In this document: positions 1-8,608 of the stretch, piece by piece
Layout: each line of letters opens with the position of its first letter
Position numbering within the stretch: position 1 is the first letter of the stretch
DNA from: SZUA-36 sp963801195
GTDB lineage: Bacteria > Pseudomonadota > Gammaproteobacteria > Xanthomonadales > SZUA-36
Assembly (NCBI GenBank): GCA_963801195.1
Contig: CAWDDX010000005.1
Span: forward strand, 744,001 to 808,000
DNA: 64,000 nucleotides
Direction of reading: 5' to 3'
Program-made: the position numbers and the translations under genes
Notes under the pieces: model-generated
Told to the model about the DNA's origin: nothing
Seen by the model: the letters and a program-made list of their open reading frames with translations, nothing else
Databases searched by the model: none

Positions 1-654
1 ACCTTCGTTTTCGATGACAAGCGTGCGAAAAAGAGGTATTCACCGGCTTCGACCTTCAAAATCCCACATGCCCTTTTCGCCCTGGATACGGGCGCTATCC
101 ACGACGAGTTTGAGACGATACGCTGGGATGGAACAGAGAGATCTTATCCGGCATGGAACCGGGATCAGAATCTTCGATCATCCATGCGCTATTCGGTTGT
201 TTGGGTCTATCAGGGGTTCGCTCAAACGATTGGAGAGGAAAGAGAGCGAAAATACCTGGAGAAAATCAAGTATGGAAACGAAGATCCGACGGGTAAAGAT
301 CCCTTTTGGGTGGAAGGCAATCTAAGAATTTCAGCTTACGAACAGATCGGGTTCCTCAAGGAACTCTACCGGAACCGACTTCCTTTCAGCGTTGAGGACC
401 AACGACTCGTGAAAGATATCATGATCAATGAAGCGGGCCGTGAGTGGATATTACGCGCGAAAACGGGTTGGAGTGGCACGATTGGATGGTGGGTCGGATG
501 GGTCGAACGACCAACCGGTGCGGTCTTTTTTGCTCTCAATATTGATACTCCTGACAGGACAGACGACCTGCCAAAGAGAGAGGCGATTGGTCGGGCCGTG
601 CTGACATCATTGGGCGCACTTGACCCAAAACCGGCAGCATCGGGTGGGCGGTAG
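1..654 (+). CDS. Class D (OXA-type) beta-lactamase, 5' truncated by window edge
   Basis: Reading from base 1 without a start codon gives 217 codons of a serine beta-lactamase, which would hydrolyse beta-lactams in the periplasm. The class D landmarks are visible in order: STFK (fragment residues 17-20, with the acyl-serine and the lysine that is carboxylated in this class), SVV (65-67), YGN (91-93), FWVEG and KTG (154-156), then WWVGWVE. The missing part is the signal peptide and about the first 50 residues, so the start lies outside the window. It ends in a TAG at 652-654, with nothing codirectional behind it. The subfamily cannot be named from the fragment. It is interpreted as intact beyond the edge. 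The gene is chromosomal in appearance and no integron attC site is seen next to it. Confidence 0.93.
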   Translation, partial: TFVFDDKRAKKRYSPASTFKIPHALFALDTGAIHDEFETIRWDGTERSYPAWNRDQNLRSSMRYSVVWVYQGFAQTIGEERERKYLEKIKYGNEDPTGKDPFWVEGNLRISAYEQIGFLKELYRNRLPFSVEDQRLVKDIMINEAGREWILRAKTGWSGTIGWWVGWVERPTGAVFFALNIDTPDRTDDLPKREAIGRAVLTSLGALDPKPAASGGR

Positions 655-755
655 GTTTTAAATGCGAAACAAGCCCGGACCTTAATTTTTGTTCTGAATT
701 CAATTACACAAAAGAGTTCCGGCGCACTGCTGTCCCACTTAAAATCAGTGGAAGG

Positions 756-861
756 AGCCGGGGCGGGTATCCACTACCAGGACACGCCGTAAATCCGTCC
801 TGGAGTCTCGGGCTCGACCTCCTGTCTCGCACGGTCCTGGTAGTGGATACCCACCCCGGCT
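756..861. repeat. Inverted repeat, 28-bp arms around a 50-bp centre
   Basis: Positions 756-783 and 834-861 are reverse complements with one mismatch (each arm contains gtatccactaccagg or its complement). The centre is G+C rich. It could fold as a long hairpin downstream of the beta-lactamase gene. There is no T tract, so it is not a typical intrinsic terminator. It looks like a mobile palindromic element of REP/MITE type. That identity is inferred. Confidence 0.7.
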
Positions 862-1108
862 CTGACACAGAGTTGCCATCGACTGATAAAAACCATTGTG
901 TCGACAGCACGCATTTGGCGGTCCTGGCAAATGGTGAATTGAAGTCCGGACTAAGCAAATGTTGCGCAATCCCGAAATTGACCTTTGATTCAGCACTTGG
1001 CATCTGGAAAAAGGGGAACAGCAGTGCTCCGGCGTCATTTGCTCGTCATATCTGCGGACAATTGCCGGTTTGGCGGAAGTAAGTCAGGAGAGAGTAAGTC
1101 AGTAAGCA

Positions 1109-1153
1109 GGACACCCATGAAAGGGCTTAACTTAGCGCTATTCATGGGTGTCC
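1109..1153. repeat. Perfect 13-bp inverted repeat with ggacaccc/gggtgtcc core
   Basis: Arms ggacacccatgaa (1109-1121) and ttcatgggtgtcc (1141-1153) flank a 19-base loop containing gcttaacttagcgc. The same core and the same loop words recur at 48009-48134. Related single cores occur at 2433, 4983, 5015, 52523 and 52623. The right arm runs into tgacttttt, so it may also act as a terminator-like hairpin. It is one member of a dispersed repeat family in this genome. Confidence 0.75.
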
Positions 1154-1185
1154 TGACTTTTTCTGTCTTTTAGATTTCCATTCAT

Positions 1186-1959
1186 TTAGATAAAGTTTTG
1201 AATCTGTCCATAAATCAATAAAAATCCACTCATCACCATTAACGCAATGATAAGTTTTCTGAACGTGCTACTTTTCATATTGGAAAGAAACTTTTTACCG
1301 ATCACGTTACCCATTGTTGCACCGACACCTAATGCTATTCCGTATATCCAAAATTGATCGTGTAGAAACCCGAAAAAAGTATAGCTGCCAATCTGTGACA
1401 GTCCCATCAAAAATGAATTAGCAGTTTTGGTAGCAATAAGCTCCTCTTTATCTAATCCCAAATTCAAGTAAAACGGATTTAATACAGGGCCCAACGCGCC
1501 AATGATGGTTCCTAATATTGAAATTAAAAGACCTAATGGAATAAAGTACCAAAGCCTGACTTCAAATGATTTTTCTCTTTTACCAAATCGATATTGCCAA
1601 ATAGTACTGATTAGAAAAAGTCCTACTGCTATTTGAAGCCACTCGACTTTGAAATTATTAAACAGCCAAGCTCCAAGCCAAGCTCCGATTATTGCTGCTG
1701 GAGCGTAATAGAGACAGACTTTCCAATTAATATACTTCCAAAAAATGATAAGTCGGGAAGGTCGGCCAATAAAAGTTCCTAAGTTGAGTACAGGCGCTGT
1801 ATTGTTTACACCAATTGCCCAATTTAAAACAGGTATTAAAACCAACGCGCCTCCACCTCCCGAAATGGTAGAAAGTAAAAAGGCCAAAACTCCTAACAAT
1901 AAAAGTAATAAAGCAACTCCTATGTCAACATTCAAAAAAAGTGACTGTGACCACTCCAT
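1186..1959 (-). CDS. TauE/SafE-family membrane exporter (DUF81)
   Basis: This 257-residue, very hydrophobic protein has about eight membrane segments. The family signature is visible as a Gly-rich turn after the first helix (STISGGGGALVLIPVL) and a second half that repeats the fold (GTIIGALGPVLNPFY). The family carries anions such as sulfite or sulfonate-derived compounds across the inner membrane; the substrate here cannot be told. Its ATG overlaps the stop of the decayed doxX-like gene upstream (TAATG at 1957-1961), so it was the second gene of a coupled pair. The DNA is noticeably more AT rich than the flanks, which suggests acquisition by transfer. An 'anti-sense' reading frame at 1745-2101 is a shadow. 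Confidence 0.88.
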   Translation of the reverse strand: MEWSQSLFLNVDIGVALLLLLLGVLAFLLSTISGGGGALVLIPVLNWAIGVNNTAPVLNLGTFIGRPSRLIIFWKYINWKVCLYYAPAAIIGAWLGAWLFNNFKVEWLQIAVGLFLISTIWQYRFGKREKSFEVRLWYFIPLGLLISILGTIIGALGPVLNPFYLNLGLDKEELIATKTANSFLMGLSQIGSYTFFGFLHDQFWIYGIALGVGATMGNVIGKKFLSNMKSSTFRKLIIALMVMSGFLLIYGQIQNFI

Positions 1960-2390
1960 TATTGAGCATTATTTTTGCTTGATAGAGTTGAATCCAATGC
2001 ATAGCTGCCGCCACCCTTTATCAAGAGTAACAAACTGCCCATCAACATTGCGAAATCGGTTCGCATTTCGTGAACCACACTCCAAAACTATAATTATTTA
2101 GTTCCCGTAGATTGAACGGACCAAAATTCTCTCCAGATGCGATAGGTATTTTGGTCACAAAAATTGCAACCGTCATATTAATTAGCATTGCCAGAATGGC
2201 TCCGCGTGTTAGTAAGCGAATGAGCAATAGTACTCCACAAATAATTTCAAATACACCCACAAAGTTCCCACAAGATTCAGGCTTTGGAAACCCGGTTTTT
2301 CAATCCTCCCGACACGACGGGAAGTTGGAAATAGAAATTTTTGATACCTTCTGAAAAAAAACTGCACCGACCATTAAGCGAATGATTATG
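1959..2390 (-). pseudogene. Decayed DoxX-family membrane protein gene
   Basis: Pieces of one DoxX-like protein appear in order in different minus frames. These are RLMVGAVF near 2370, FSEGIKNF near 2340, FPKPESCGNFVGVFEIICG through TKIP (about 2285-2120), and MRTDFAMLMGSLLLLIKGGG (about 2070-2010) ending at a TAA that overlaps the TauE-like start. Joining them requires at least three frame changes, so the gene is broken. DoxX proteins are small four-helix inner-membrane proteins of poorly defined, redox-related role. The last intact stretch read alone would be a 72-residue frame at 2042-2260. Several indels in one short gene make genuine decay more likely than sequence error. Confidence 0.75.
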
Positions 2391-3252
2391 GTAAATTTTG
2401 AATGGCGTCATTCCATTCATTCACATTCATTCAGGACACCCATCACTTTTTCCTTCTCGGTGGCGAATAGACTGGCGATTAACGCAGACCGGACAATTTT
2501 GTATTGGAGAGAGTCTGCGCGGGCCACGCTCATATTGGACAAGGCAATAACGGACAACTGCCGGTTTGGACAGAAGATAAATTAACTGTCGCCACCACCC
2601 TCACGGCCAACATCCCAGCGTCTTTGTGAAGTTATGTACGAAAACCGGCCCAGGGCGTAATTTTCTATTTTTTGCCGGGCAACTCAAGTCTCTGCCAGGG
2701 TTGTATTTTTTCTTCTCCAAAAAAATTTATCACCGTCGAGAGCAATGAAGAGTTTGGCGAAGCTAATCAAGTCAATATTCAGACGATTTGTAAGGGGTGA
2801 CAGAAAAGATCGATCGAGCTTGAGTTTGACAGCACAGCCAAGAAAGCTGCTGTAATTGGCATGAGCATTCGTTTCTTTTAACCATATTTTTTGAAGATTC
2901 TTCCACTACCCCCAAGCGATGTATTTGCGTTGGTTCTGCTCGAGCAGTTACACGCGGTGGCCCGGCGGATCCACATGTCTAAGCACTTTTACGCGGGTCC
3001 GACCTTTGCAATGTTAACTCGATGCCCTCGCGGTGCCACTTGGGGAACCTTCCATACCTGATCCTCAATAATATGCATTCTGCATATACTTTTTGAAACT
3101 ATCTGCTAGTCTTAATGATGAAGAATGATTATTTTTTTAATTATTTTTTTCTAATGTAATCAGATGATTGAATCTGGTCATTAGCTAGTTTGGGCATTTG
3201 AGAGGGCTAAATTAGCACACTCCAAATTGCTTTTTATTCACATATTTTAGAG
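2391..3252. other. Intergenic region, no gene recognised
   Basis: About 860 bases without a convincing gene. It contains an inverted copy of the dispersed core (aggacaccca, 2433-2442) and the recurrence of the 1055-1073 word at 2554-2571. From about 3060 the sequence becomes AT rich (long T runs near 3130-3150), which is a reasonable place for the promoter of the peptide/MNIO cassette that starts at 3262, but no clear -35/-10 pair could be fixed. Confidence 0.5.
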
Positions 3253-3261
3253 GTGAGAACC

Positions 3262-3474
3262 ATGGAAAAAAAATATGATATTAAACCCGCAGCAGTTAAT
3301 TTTAGAACCAAGCGTAATGTCATAAAAGTAAGCGTTCCAGCCAAGGCCTATTACGACCTTGGGCGCATACAGGAAATTCAAAAAGGTATCCTGGGAGACC
3401 TGGGATGCCTGGCGTGTTGTTCGGGTTGGGACATTCGTTTTGATATGCAGCGAAATTTCATTATTGACCGATAA
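3262..3474 (+). CDS. Small Cys-containing peptide, candidate precursor for the adjacent MNIO enzyme
   Basis: This 70-residue protein has no signal peptide or membrane segment. The N-terminal half is Lys/Arg rich and the C-terminal part carries a Cys cluster, LGCLACCSGWDIRF (Cys 49, 52, 53), followed by a short polar tail. The ATG at 3262 has a good ribosome site (GAGGTGA, about five bases upstream); a GTG at 3253 is in frame but lies within that site. It sits 33 bases before the DUF692/MNIO gene. MNIO enzymes are known to modify cysteines or C-terminal residues of short ribosomal peptides, so this is most simply its substrate, with residues 1-47 acting as leader and the Cys block as core. From memory, small proteins with a G-C-x-x-C/H-SG-[FW]-DIR block occur beside DUF692 genes, but this was not searched. 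The modification and product are unknown. Confidence 0.7.
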   Translation: MEKKYDIKPAAVNFRTKRNVIKVSVPAKAYYDLGRIQEIQKGILGDLGCLACCSGWDIRFDMQRNFIIDR

Positions 3475-3507
3475 GAGCGAAATTTCACCCGAAGCTGGAA
3501 GCATATC

Positions 3508-4902
3508 TTGGACGCGTTAGGTGTCGGGATCATTTACTTCCCCGGCTTGGAGGCGATCCTTAAAGCCGGGGAAGACTTGATTGATGTTGTCGAATTTGAG
3601 CCGGCAACGATCTGGCACACAAGAAGCGATGGTCATTTTCACATCAACCAGCAGGCCTTGCAATTTATTGCAGAACTTCCGTTTCATAAACTGATACATG
3701 GTGTTGGTTTTCCTGTCGGCGGTACAATCCCCCCCGACAAGCATTCTTTTGAACCCTTCAGAAAAGTCGCCACTAAGCTTGAACCTGAGTTTGTAAGTGA
3801 GCACCTTAGTTTTAACAAGGTTCATGTAGCGCAAAAAGTTGCGGATACCGGCTTTTTGTTGCCCCCACTACAGACCGTCGACGGCGTTAAACAGGCAGTT
3901 TCAAATATTCGTCTATTCAAACAGGAAGTAAAATTTCCTTTCGCTTTCGAAACACCCGCCAATTATCTGAAGCCTGTTCCGGGTGAAATGAACGATGGTG
4001 AGTTTTTCGCAGCGATAGCTGAGCAGTCTGATTGCGGCATTTTACTCGACTTACATAATCTGTGGTGCAACCAAATCAACGGCCGTCAACACTTGATGGA
4101 TGTGATCGACAGCTTACCGCTCGAACGAGTCTGGGAAGTTCATATTGCCGGAGGTGACTGGCTGGATGGCTATTGGCTGGATGGCCACAGTGACCTGATT
4201 CCTGAGCAGCTAAAAGAGGTCGCTGCTGATGTAATACCTCGTCTGACTAACCTCAAGGCTTTTAATTTTGAAATTATGCCCGAATACCTTCAAGCCAAAC
4301 AGCTCTCGGTTGATGACATCCTGTCTGAATTGGAACTCATGAAAGAAATATGGCTCGCGCCCAAAAAGCCGTATTTCATTAGTCACCAAATACCCGCCCA
4401 ATCGGTTTCTTGCCCATCTTTTACCCCGGCACAATGGGAAGAGTCTTTAATGGCGTCAATCTTGGGAAGTGATGAGAGGGGTGGTAATCAACAGTTCTCT
4501 TCCGACCAGGGTGTGAAAATATACCAACAACTAATAGAGAAGATTCGTGCCGGGATGTTTGCGACAACTTTGACCCTTACATTCAGATATCTCCTATTGA
4601 AACTCGGTGAAGAGGAAACAATGGCCATAGTGAAAAAGTTCTGGCGAAGCACCACGCCAAATTTGTTTTCATCTGTAGAAGCAGCGAAACTGGCTGATTT
4701 TCTGCGGTCCCAATATTTGGGTATTCCTTATCTTGATGATGTAATGAAATACGAAATTGCACATCACAAGGCGCTGATAGAAAATCGCTCACAAACGATC
4801 ACGCTTGGATTCAAACCGGACTCAATGTTTCCGGCACTGGGTCAGGGTAGGCTGCCGGCCAATATTGAACGGGGCGTATACCAGGTTAATATCACCGTGT
4901 AG
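3508..4902 (+). CDS. DUF692/MNIO-family iron enzyme with C-terminal helical partner-like domain
   Basis: This is a 464-residue protein. Residues 1-280 match the multinuclear non-heme iron oxidase (DUF692, UPF0276) TIM barrel: LGVGIIY at the start, HGVGFP (64-69), SEHLSF (97-102), FETPANY (147-153), LLDLHN (179-184; the usual LLDxNN has His here), EVHIAGG (210-216), HSD (227-229) and NFEIMP (253-258). Residues about 310-440 form a helical domain (FRYLLLKLGEEE, FW, LADFLRSQ, YEIAHHKAL) that resembles the DUF2063-type partner proteins usually encoded separately. That reading is inferred. The start is TTG 3508, with GGAAG six bases upstream; no ATG is available before the barrel begins. It shares its frame with the peptide gene, and a single TAA (3472-3474) separates them. 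A terminator follows at 5047-5080. Confidence 0.85.
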   Translation: MDALGVGIIYFPGLEAILKAGEDLIDVVEFEPATIWHTRSDGHFHINQQALQFIAELPFHKLIHGVGFPVGGTIPPDKHSFEPFRKVATKLEPEFVSEHLSFNKVHVAQKVADTGFLLPPLQTVDGVKQAVSNIRLFKQEVKFPFAFETPANYLKPVPGEMNDGEFFAAIAEQSDCGILLDLHNLWCNQINGRQHLMDVIDSLPLERVWEVHIAGGDWLDGYWLDGHSDLIPEQLKEVAADVIPRLTNLKAFNFEIMPEYLQAKQLSVDDILSELELMKEIWLAPKKPYFISHQIPAQSVSCPSFTPAQWEESLMASILGSDERGGNQQFSSDQGVKIYQQLIEKIRAGMFATTLTLTFRYLLLKLGEEETMAIVKKFWRSTTPNLFSSVEAAKLADFLRSQYLGIPYLDDVMKYEIAHHKALIENRSQTITLGFKPDSMFPALGQGRLPANIERGVYQVNITV

Positions 4903-4966
4903 ATATTGGCGACTGACAAGTCAGGAGGGAGACAAGTCAGAGACAAGTCAGGACAGCCAAAACTTC

Positions 4967-5030
4967 AAATATGGAAAGTTGTGGGTGTCCACGTTCTTAA
5001 ATATGGAAAGTTGTGGGTGTCCACGTTCTT
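4967..5030. repeat. Two tandem 32-bp copies containing gtgggtgtcc
   Basis: Units at 4967-4998 and 4999-5030 are identical. Each contains the gtgggtgtcc core of the dispersed repeat family. Upstream, between 4915 and 4950, the word acaagtcag is repeated three times. The block lies in the gap after the MNIO gene and before its terminator. Confidence 0.85.
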
Positions 5031-5046
5031 ACGTTCTTTTGCTGAT

Positions 5047-5080
5047 AAAAAAAAGCCCGGCATTGCACCGGGCTTTTTTA
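5047..5080. terminator. Bidirectional intrinsic terminator
   Basis: Stem agcccgg/ccgggct (5054-5060 and 5068-5074) with a seven-base loop is flanked by an A run on the left and a T run on the right. It can end transcripts on both strands. It serves the MNIO cassette on the plus strand and lies about 100 bases beyond the stop of the collagen-like gene on the minus strand. Confidence 0.9.
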
Positions 5081-5185
5081 ACTCATGGAGAATTCACTTA
5101 CAAACCGAACTCTTCCTTATTACTTGAAAATCTGTTGGTGTGATCTCCGCCCATGAGAACTCATGGGCGAAGTTACACGTGTGAT

Positions 5186-7659
5186 CTACCTTTTCTTCTT
5201 CTTCGTCTTCCCCTGATCAGAGGATTGCTCAGTTTGAGCTGCGACTGAAGCGTCTAAAGGCGGAAGTGGACCATCACCTGATGCAAATCCAACAACTGCT
5301 GAGACTTGCGTTGATGGACATCCTTGATTGTCCACGTGAACACTCATTAAGTCTAACTGCCCAACAAAGATAGTTGGTGCCGTAGCTACACACCCTTGGC
5401 CTCCATAATATGGGTCACCCGGGCCACCCGGCTCAATTGTGCATACAAGTTCGGTAGCCGCTGGTTCTTCCCCAACGGGCTCAAGCCATACAGTAAAGAC
5501 GACCTGACCGTTTCCTGTGCATACTTCCGAAGATCGGCCTACGATCGTGGTGATGTAACCTCCCCAAGGAATGGGAATGGCCGCAACTTCATGAGTGTTG
5601 GACGTATCGCCCAAACCAATGAACTTGTCACCATTGGAACCAATGGTCTGATCTGCAGAAAATGCAATGGCAAACCGGTCAAACCCCGGTCGTGGGCCAG
5701 GTGCGGCATCTACACCGTCAGCACCCGTTGGACCCATTGGACCCGTTGGACCAGTTGCACCATCGGCACCTGTTGGGCCTTGTGGTCCGGTAGCACCTTC
5801 GGCACCCGTTGGGCCTTGTGGTCCGGTAGCACCATCGACGCCATCAGCACCTGCGGGACCGGTTGCACCATCGGCGCCATCAGCACCTGCGGGACCTGCG
5901 GGTCCGGTCGCACCATCGGCGCCATCAGCACCTGCGGGTCCGGTCGCGCCATCGGCGCCATCAGCACCTGCGGGGCCAGTTGCACCATCGGCGCCATCAG
6001 CACCTGCGGGGCCGGTTGCGCCATCGGCGCCATCAGCACCTGCGGGTCCGGTTGCACCATCGGCGCCATCAGCACCTGCGGGTCCGGTTGCGCCATCGGC
6101 GCCATCAGCACCTGCGGGTCCGGTTGCACCATCGGCGCCATCAGCACCTGCGGGTCCGGTCGCACCATCGGCGCCATCAGCACCTGCGGGGCCAGTTGCG
6201 CCATCGGCGCCATCAGCACCTGCGGGTCCGGTTGCGCCATCGGCGCCATCAGCACCTGCGGGTCCGGTTGCACCATCGGCGCCATCAGCACCTGCGGGTC
6301 CGGTTGCACCATCGGCGCCATCAGCACCTGCGGGTCCGGTTGCGCCATCGGCGCCATCAGCACCTGCGGGCCGGTTGCGCCATCGGCGCCATCAGCACCT
6401 GCGGGTCCGGTAGCACCTTCGGCACCTGTTGGGCCTTGTGGTCCGGTAGCACCTTCGGCACCTGTTGGGCCTTGTGGTCCGGTAGCACCTTCAGCACCCG
6501 TTGGGCCTTGTGGTCCGGTGGCACCTTCGGCACCTGTTGGGCCTTGCGGTCCGGTGGCACCTTCGGCACCTGTTGGGCCTTGCGGTCCGGTAGCACCTTC
6601 AGCACCCGTTGGGCCGGTAGCGCCATCAGCACCGGTTGGTCCGGTAGCGCCATCAGCACCGGTCGGGCCGGTAGCGCCATCAGCACCGGTTGGTCCGGTA
6701 GCGCCATCAGCACCGGTCGGGCCGGTAGCGCCATCAGCACCGGTTGGGCCGGTAGCGCCATCAGCACCCGTTGGGCCGGTAGCACCATCCGCACCCGTTG
6801 GGCCGGTAGCACCATCCGCACCGGTTGGGCCTGCAGGACCAACTGCACCAATCGTCAGGTCATATTCATCATGCTGCATTGTTGTCGCATATTCTGACGT
6901 ATCCATTTCTACAAGCGTAAAGCTACCGAATACATCACCAATAGTGAGAGGCTGTGAACAGGACGTATGCAGTGAAATATCCTGATCGAAACCTTCAGCA
7001 GTGAACATAACTTCCAGGTTGTTGGGCCATTTACCACCATCCGTTGCTGTGAACTCTATTAAAGCACCGGCATCAATGGGGCCCCCGCTGGCGGGTTTCC
7101 AGTCTTGATTATTGTGTCCGGCAGTAGTGAACCAGGCACTTGTAGCCAGGCCAGCCAGGGAACCAGTGCATGTCGCACCATCCTGGGAGTTATAGCCAGA
7201 GCAATCTGCTGGAAAATATTCAAATACCAAACGACTGGGTTTTGCTGCACATTCCGGCGGACCTTCCGCCCAGATTTCAATCAGGTAATCACCCGAGGGT
7301 GCTGAGTCGCCACTCGGAAACGCAGCCGGTATCAATCCTACCCAACAGTCATAGTCCGGTATGGTTTGATCCAGTGGGGCTGGCGGCAAGGTATCACACT
7401 GTGTCTGATCCCCTGGGGCCATGAAGCCGTTATAGTCGTCGCCAATGCGACCGGTTCCAAAGGTAAATTTAGGATTTTCTCCAAAATTTTGACCATAGAT
7501 CACCACATATGTGGGATCGTCCACAGGCATAGGTTGGACTTCCATAATAAGTGGAGGACCGATAGCAAACACCGTGGTTGAGTAAATGAGGGAGCCCAAC
7601 AAAACTCCCCCAAATAGAGCTGCGATTTTGGGTAAAATCGCAATTTTACTTTTCTTCAT
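5186..7659 (-). CDS. Secreted collagen-like repeat protein, one-base frameshift in the repeats
   Basis: It would be about 824 residues if read across one missing base. From the N terminus it has: a signal peptide (MKKSKIAILPK then a hydrophobic run ending in VFA); an IPT/TIG-like Ig domain (PPLIMEVQP through VVIYGQNFG); a second globular region with paired Cys; then about 330 residues of perfect Gly-X-Y triplets; then a C-terminal globular domain of about 170 residues (FDRFAIAFSADQTIGSNGDKFIG) ending in a basic tail KTKKKKR. The frame changes at about 6370, where one copy of the repeat has lost a base (gcgggccgg instead of gcgggtccgg). After this the first frame reads QVLMAPMAQ nonsense while the original triplets continue in another frame to 5186. 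The protein is probably surface exposed or extracellular. The long open frames on the opposite strand (for example 5396-6985) are by-products of the repeat. Confidence 0.85.
5860..6830 (-). repeat. Gly-X-Y coding tandem repeats (36-bp and 27-bp units)
   Basis: Three blocks, in coding order, make up the collagen-like region. About nine 27-bp units encode GADGATGPT (about 6830-6610). About six 36-bp units encode GATGPQGPTGAE (about 6610-6405). About fifteen 36-bp units encode GADGATGPAGAD (about 6405-5860). Near identity between units makes this a slippage-prone tract. The one-base loss at 6370 is in the first unit of the last block. Confidence 0.85.
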
Positions 7660-8608
7660 AACAGGTAACTCCCAACGAATTGCCTTCCTGGCAAAATACT
7701 GACAGGCAACATTGCATGCCAGCTTTTAGCTCACCGAATTAAACATCCGTTGTTTGATATTTTGCCTGCCTGGCATTTGATGTGCGGTTAAGAAAAACAT
7801 CCCCTCACAAAGATTCAAGCTCGATGTGCTCAAAATTCTTTCGGTTCTTTGCTGCAAAATGCGCACAAGAATCCATCTCTCCATTAATGAAGAAACATCC
7901 CTGTATTCTGAAAGTACGCCGTCATCCTGACCCCAGCCGATGGAAAATTATTTTTACCCGAATCGGCTGCTTAATGGATGTCTTGAGAACTCTGACGTGT
8001 AAGTGCTTCCCCCAACGGAAGGACTAGCACAATCCCCAAGTTGATAATTACTGACTCAGTCATTTACCAAACAAAAATGAATTCAATAAACTCTCAAATC
8101 AGTCTACCTACTATAATACAATTTAAAGAAATTGCTATATAGAAAATACACTATTTCTGAAATTCTGAAATTGCCTTGCCTCTAAACGTTACAAGATTGC
8201 CATTTAATTTGCAAACGAAGCACCGTAGGCAGTGATCATATGTGCTGATTATTTCCATGCTTACCTGACCACACCCTGAGTCTCCCATCGAGTCGGATTA
8301 CAAACCGGTACACTCTACGATGGTCACCCCGTAAGATCTGCAAGCTTGTCGAGTAAACACGTATACACGCTTCTTTAAAACCCAACAGGAGAAGTGACGT
8401 ATATTTATCGGATATTTAGCATGGGTAAAGTCTCCAGGCGGGGCTTCATTGAGCAGTCGCAAATTTATACCCGCGCATTATCGCCGGAAGTCCCGTTGAT
8501 CAAGACCAGAGCTTAGCTATTGCATAAAGTGCGGATGGATTATTATTGTCACTATACGGCTAGCAAGTCTATAGTTGACCTGTATTTCCGCTATCCGGCC
8601 CAAGTGCA
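7660..8608. promoter_or_regulatory. Long divergent intergenic region with a leader related to 44517-44710
   Basis: This 950-base gap separates the collagen-like gene (minus) and the flippase-like gene (plus). Bases 7683-7694 (tgccttcctggc) and 7817-7945 (aagctcgat, aaaat, aacatcc, gtcatcctgacc) reappear in the same order and orientation upstream of the unrelated large secreted protein gene that starts at 44412. This points to a shared cis-acting leader or promoter region for secreted-protein genes. The AT-rich part (8040-8230) probably holds promoters, for example tattatag on the minus strand near 8107-8114. No known riboswitch was recognised. Confidence 0.5.

Larger units (their letters stand above)
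655..1185. other. Non-coding stretch with two inverted-repeat elements
   Basis: No reading frame here looks like a protein; the short open frames overlap the palindromes and lack recognisable domains. The stretch holds the inverted repeats at 756-861 and 1109-1153. A short sequence near 1055-1073 (ggacaattgccggtttgg) recurs with one change near 2554-2571. Confidence 0.6.

Noticed and set aside
655..861. Integron attC site behind the class D beta-lactamase
   Set aside because: The inverted repeat has no GTTRRRY/RYYYAAC core sites, and no second cassette or integrase is present.
5860..6830. CRISPR-like array of 36-bp repeats
   Set aside because: There are no unique spacers; the units are contiguous coding triplets.
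5396..6985. Long plus-strand open frames (529, 344 and 248 codons) opposite the collagen-like gene
   Set aside because: They arise from the periodic repeat with no stops in several frames; the minus frame has a signal peptide, Gly-X-Y triplets and flanking globular domains.
8040..8600. Cyclic-di-GMP (GEMM) riboswitch in the divergent region
   Set aside because: The conserved GEMM core sequence could not be found on either strand.
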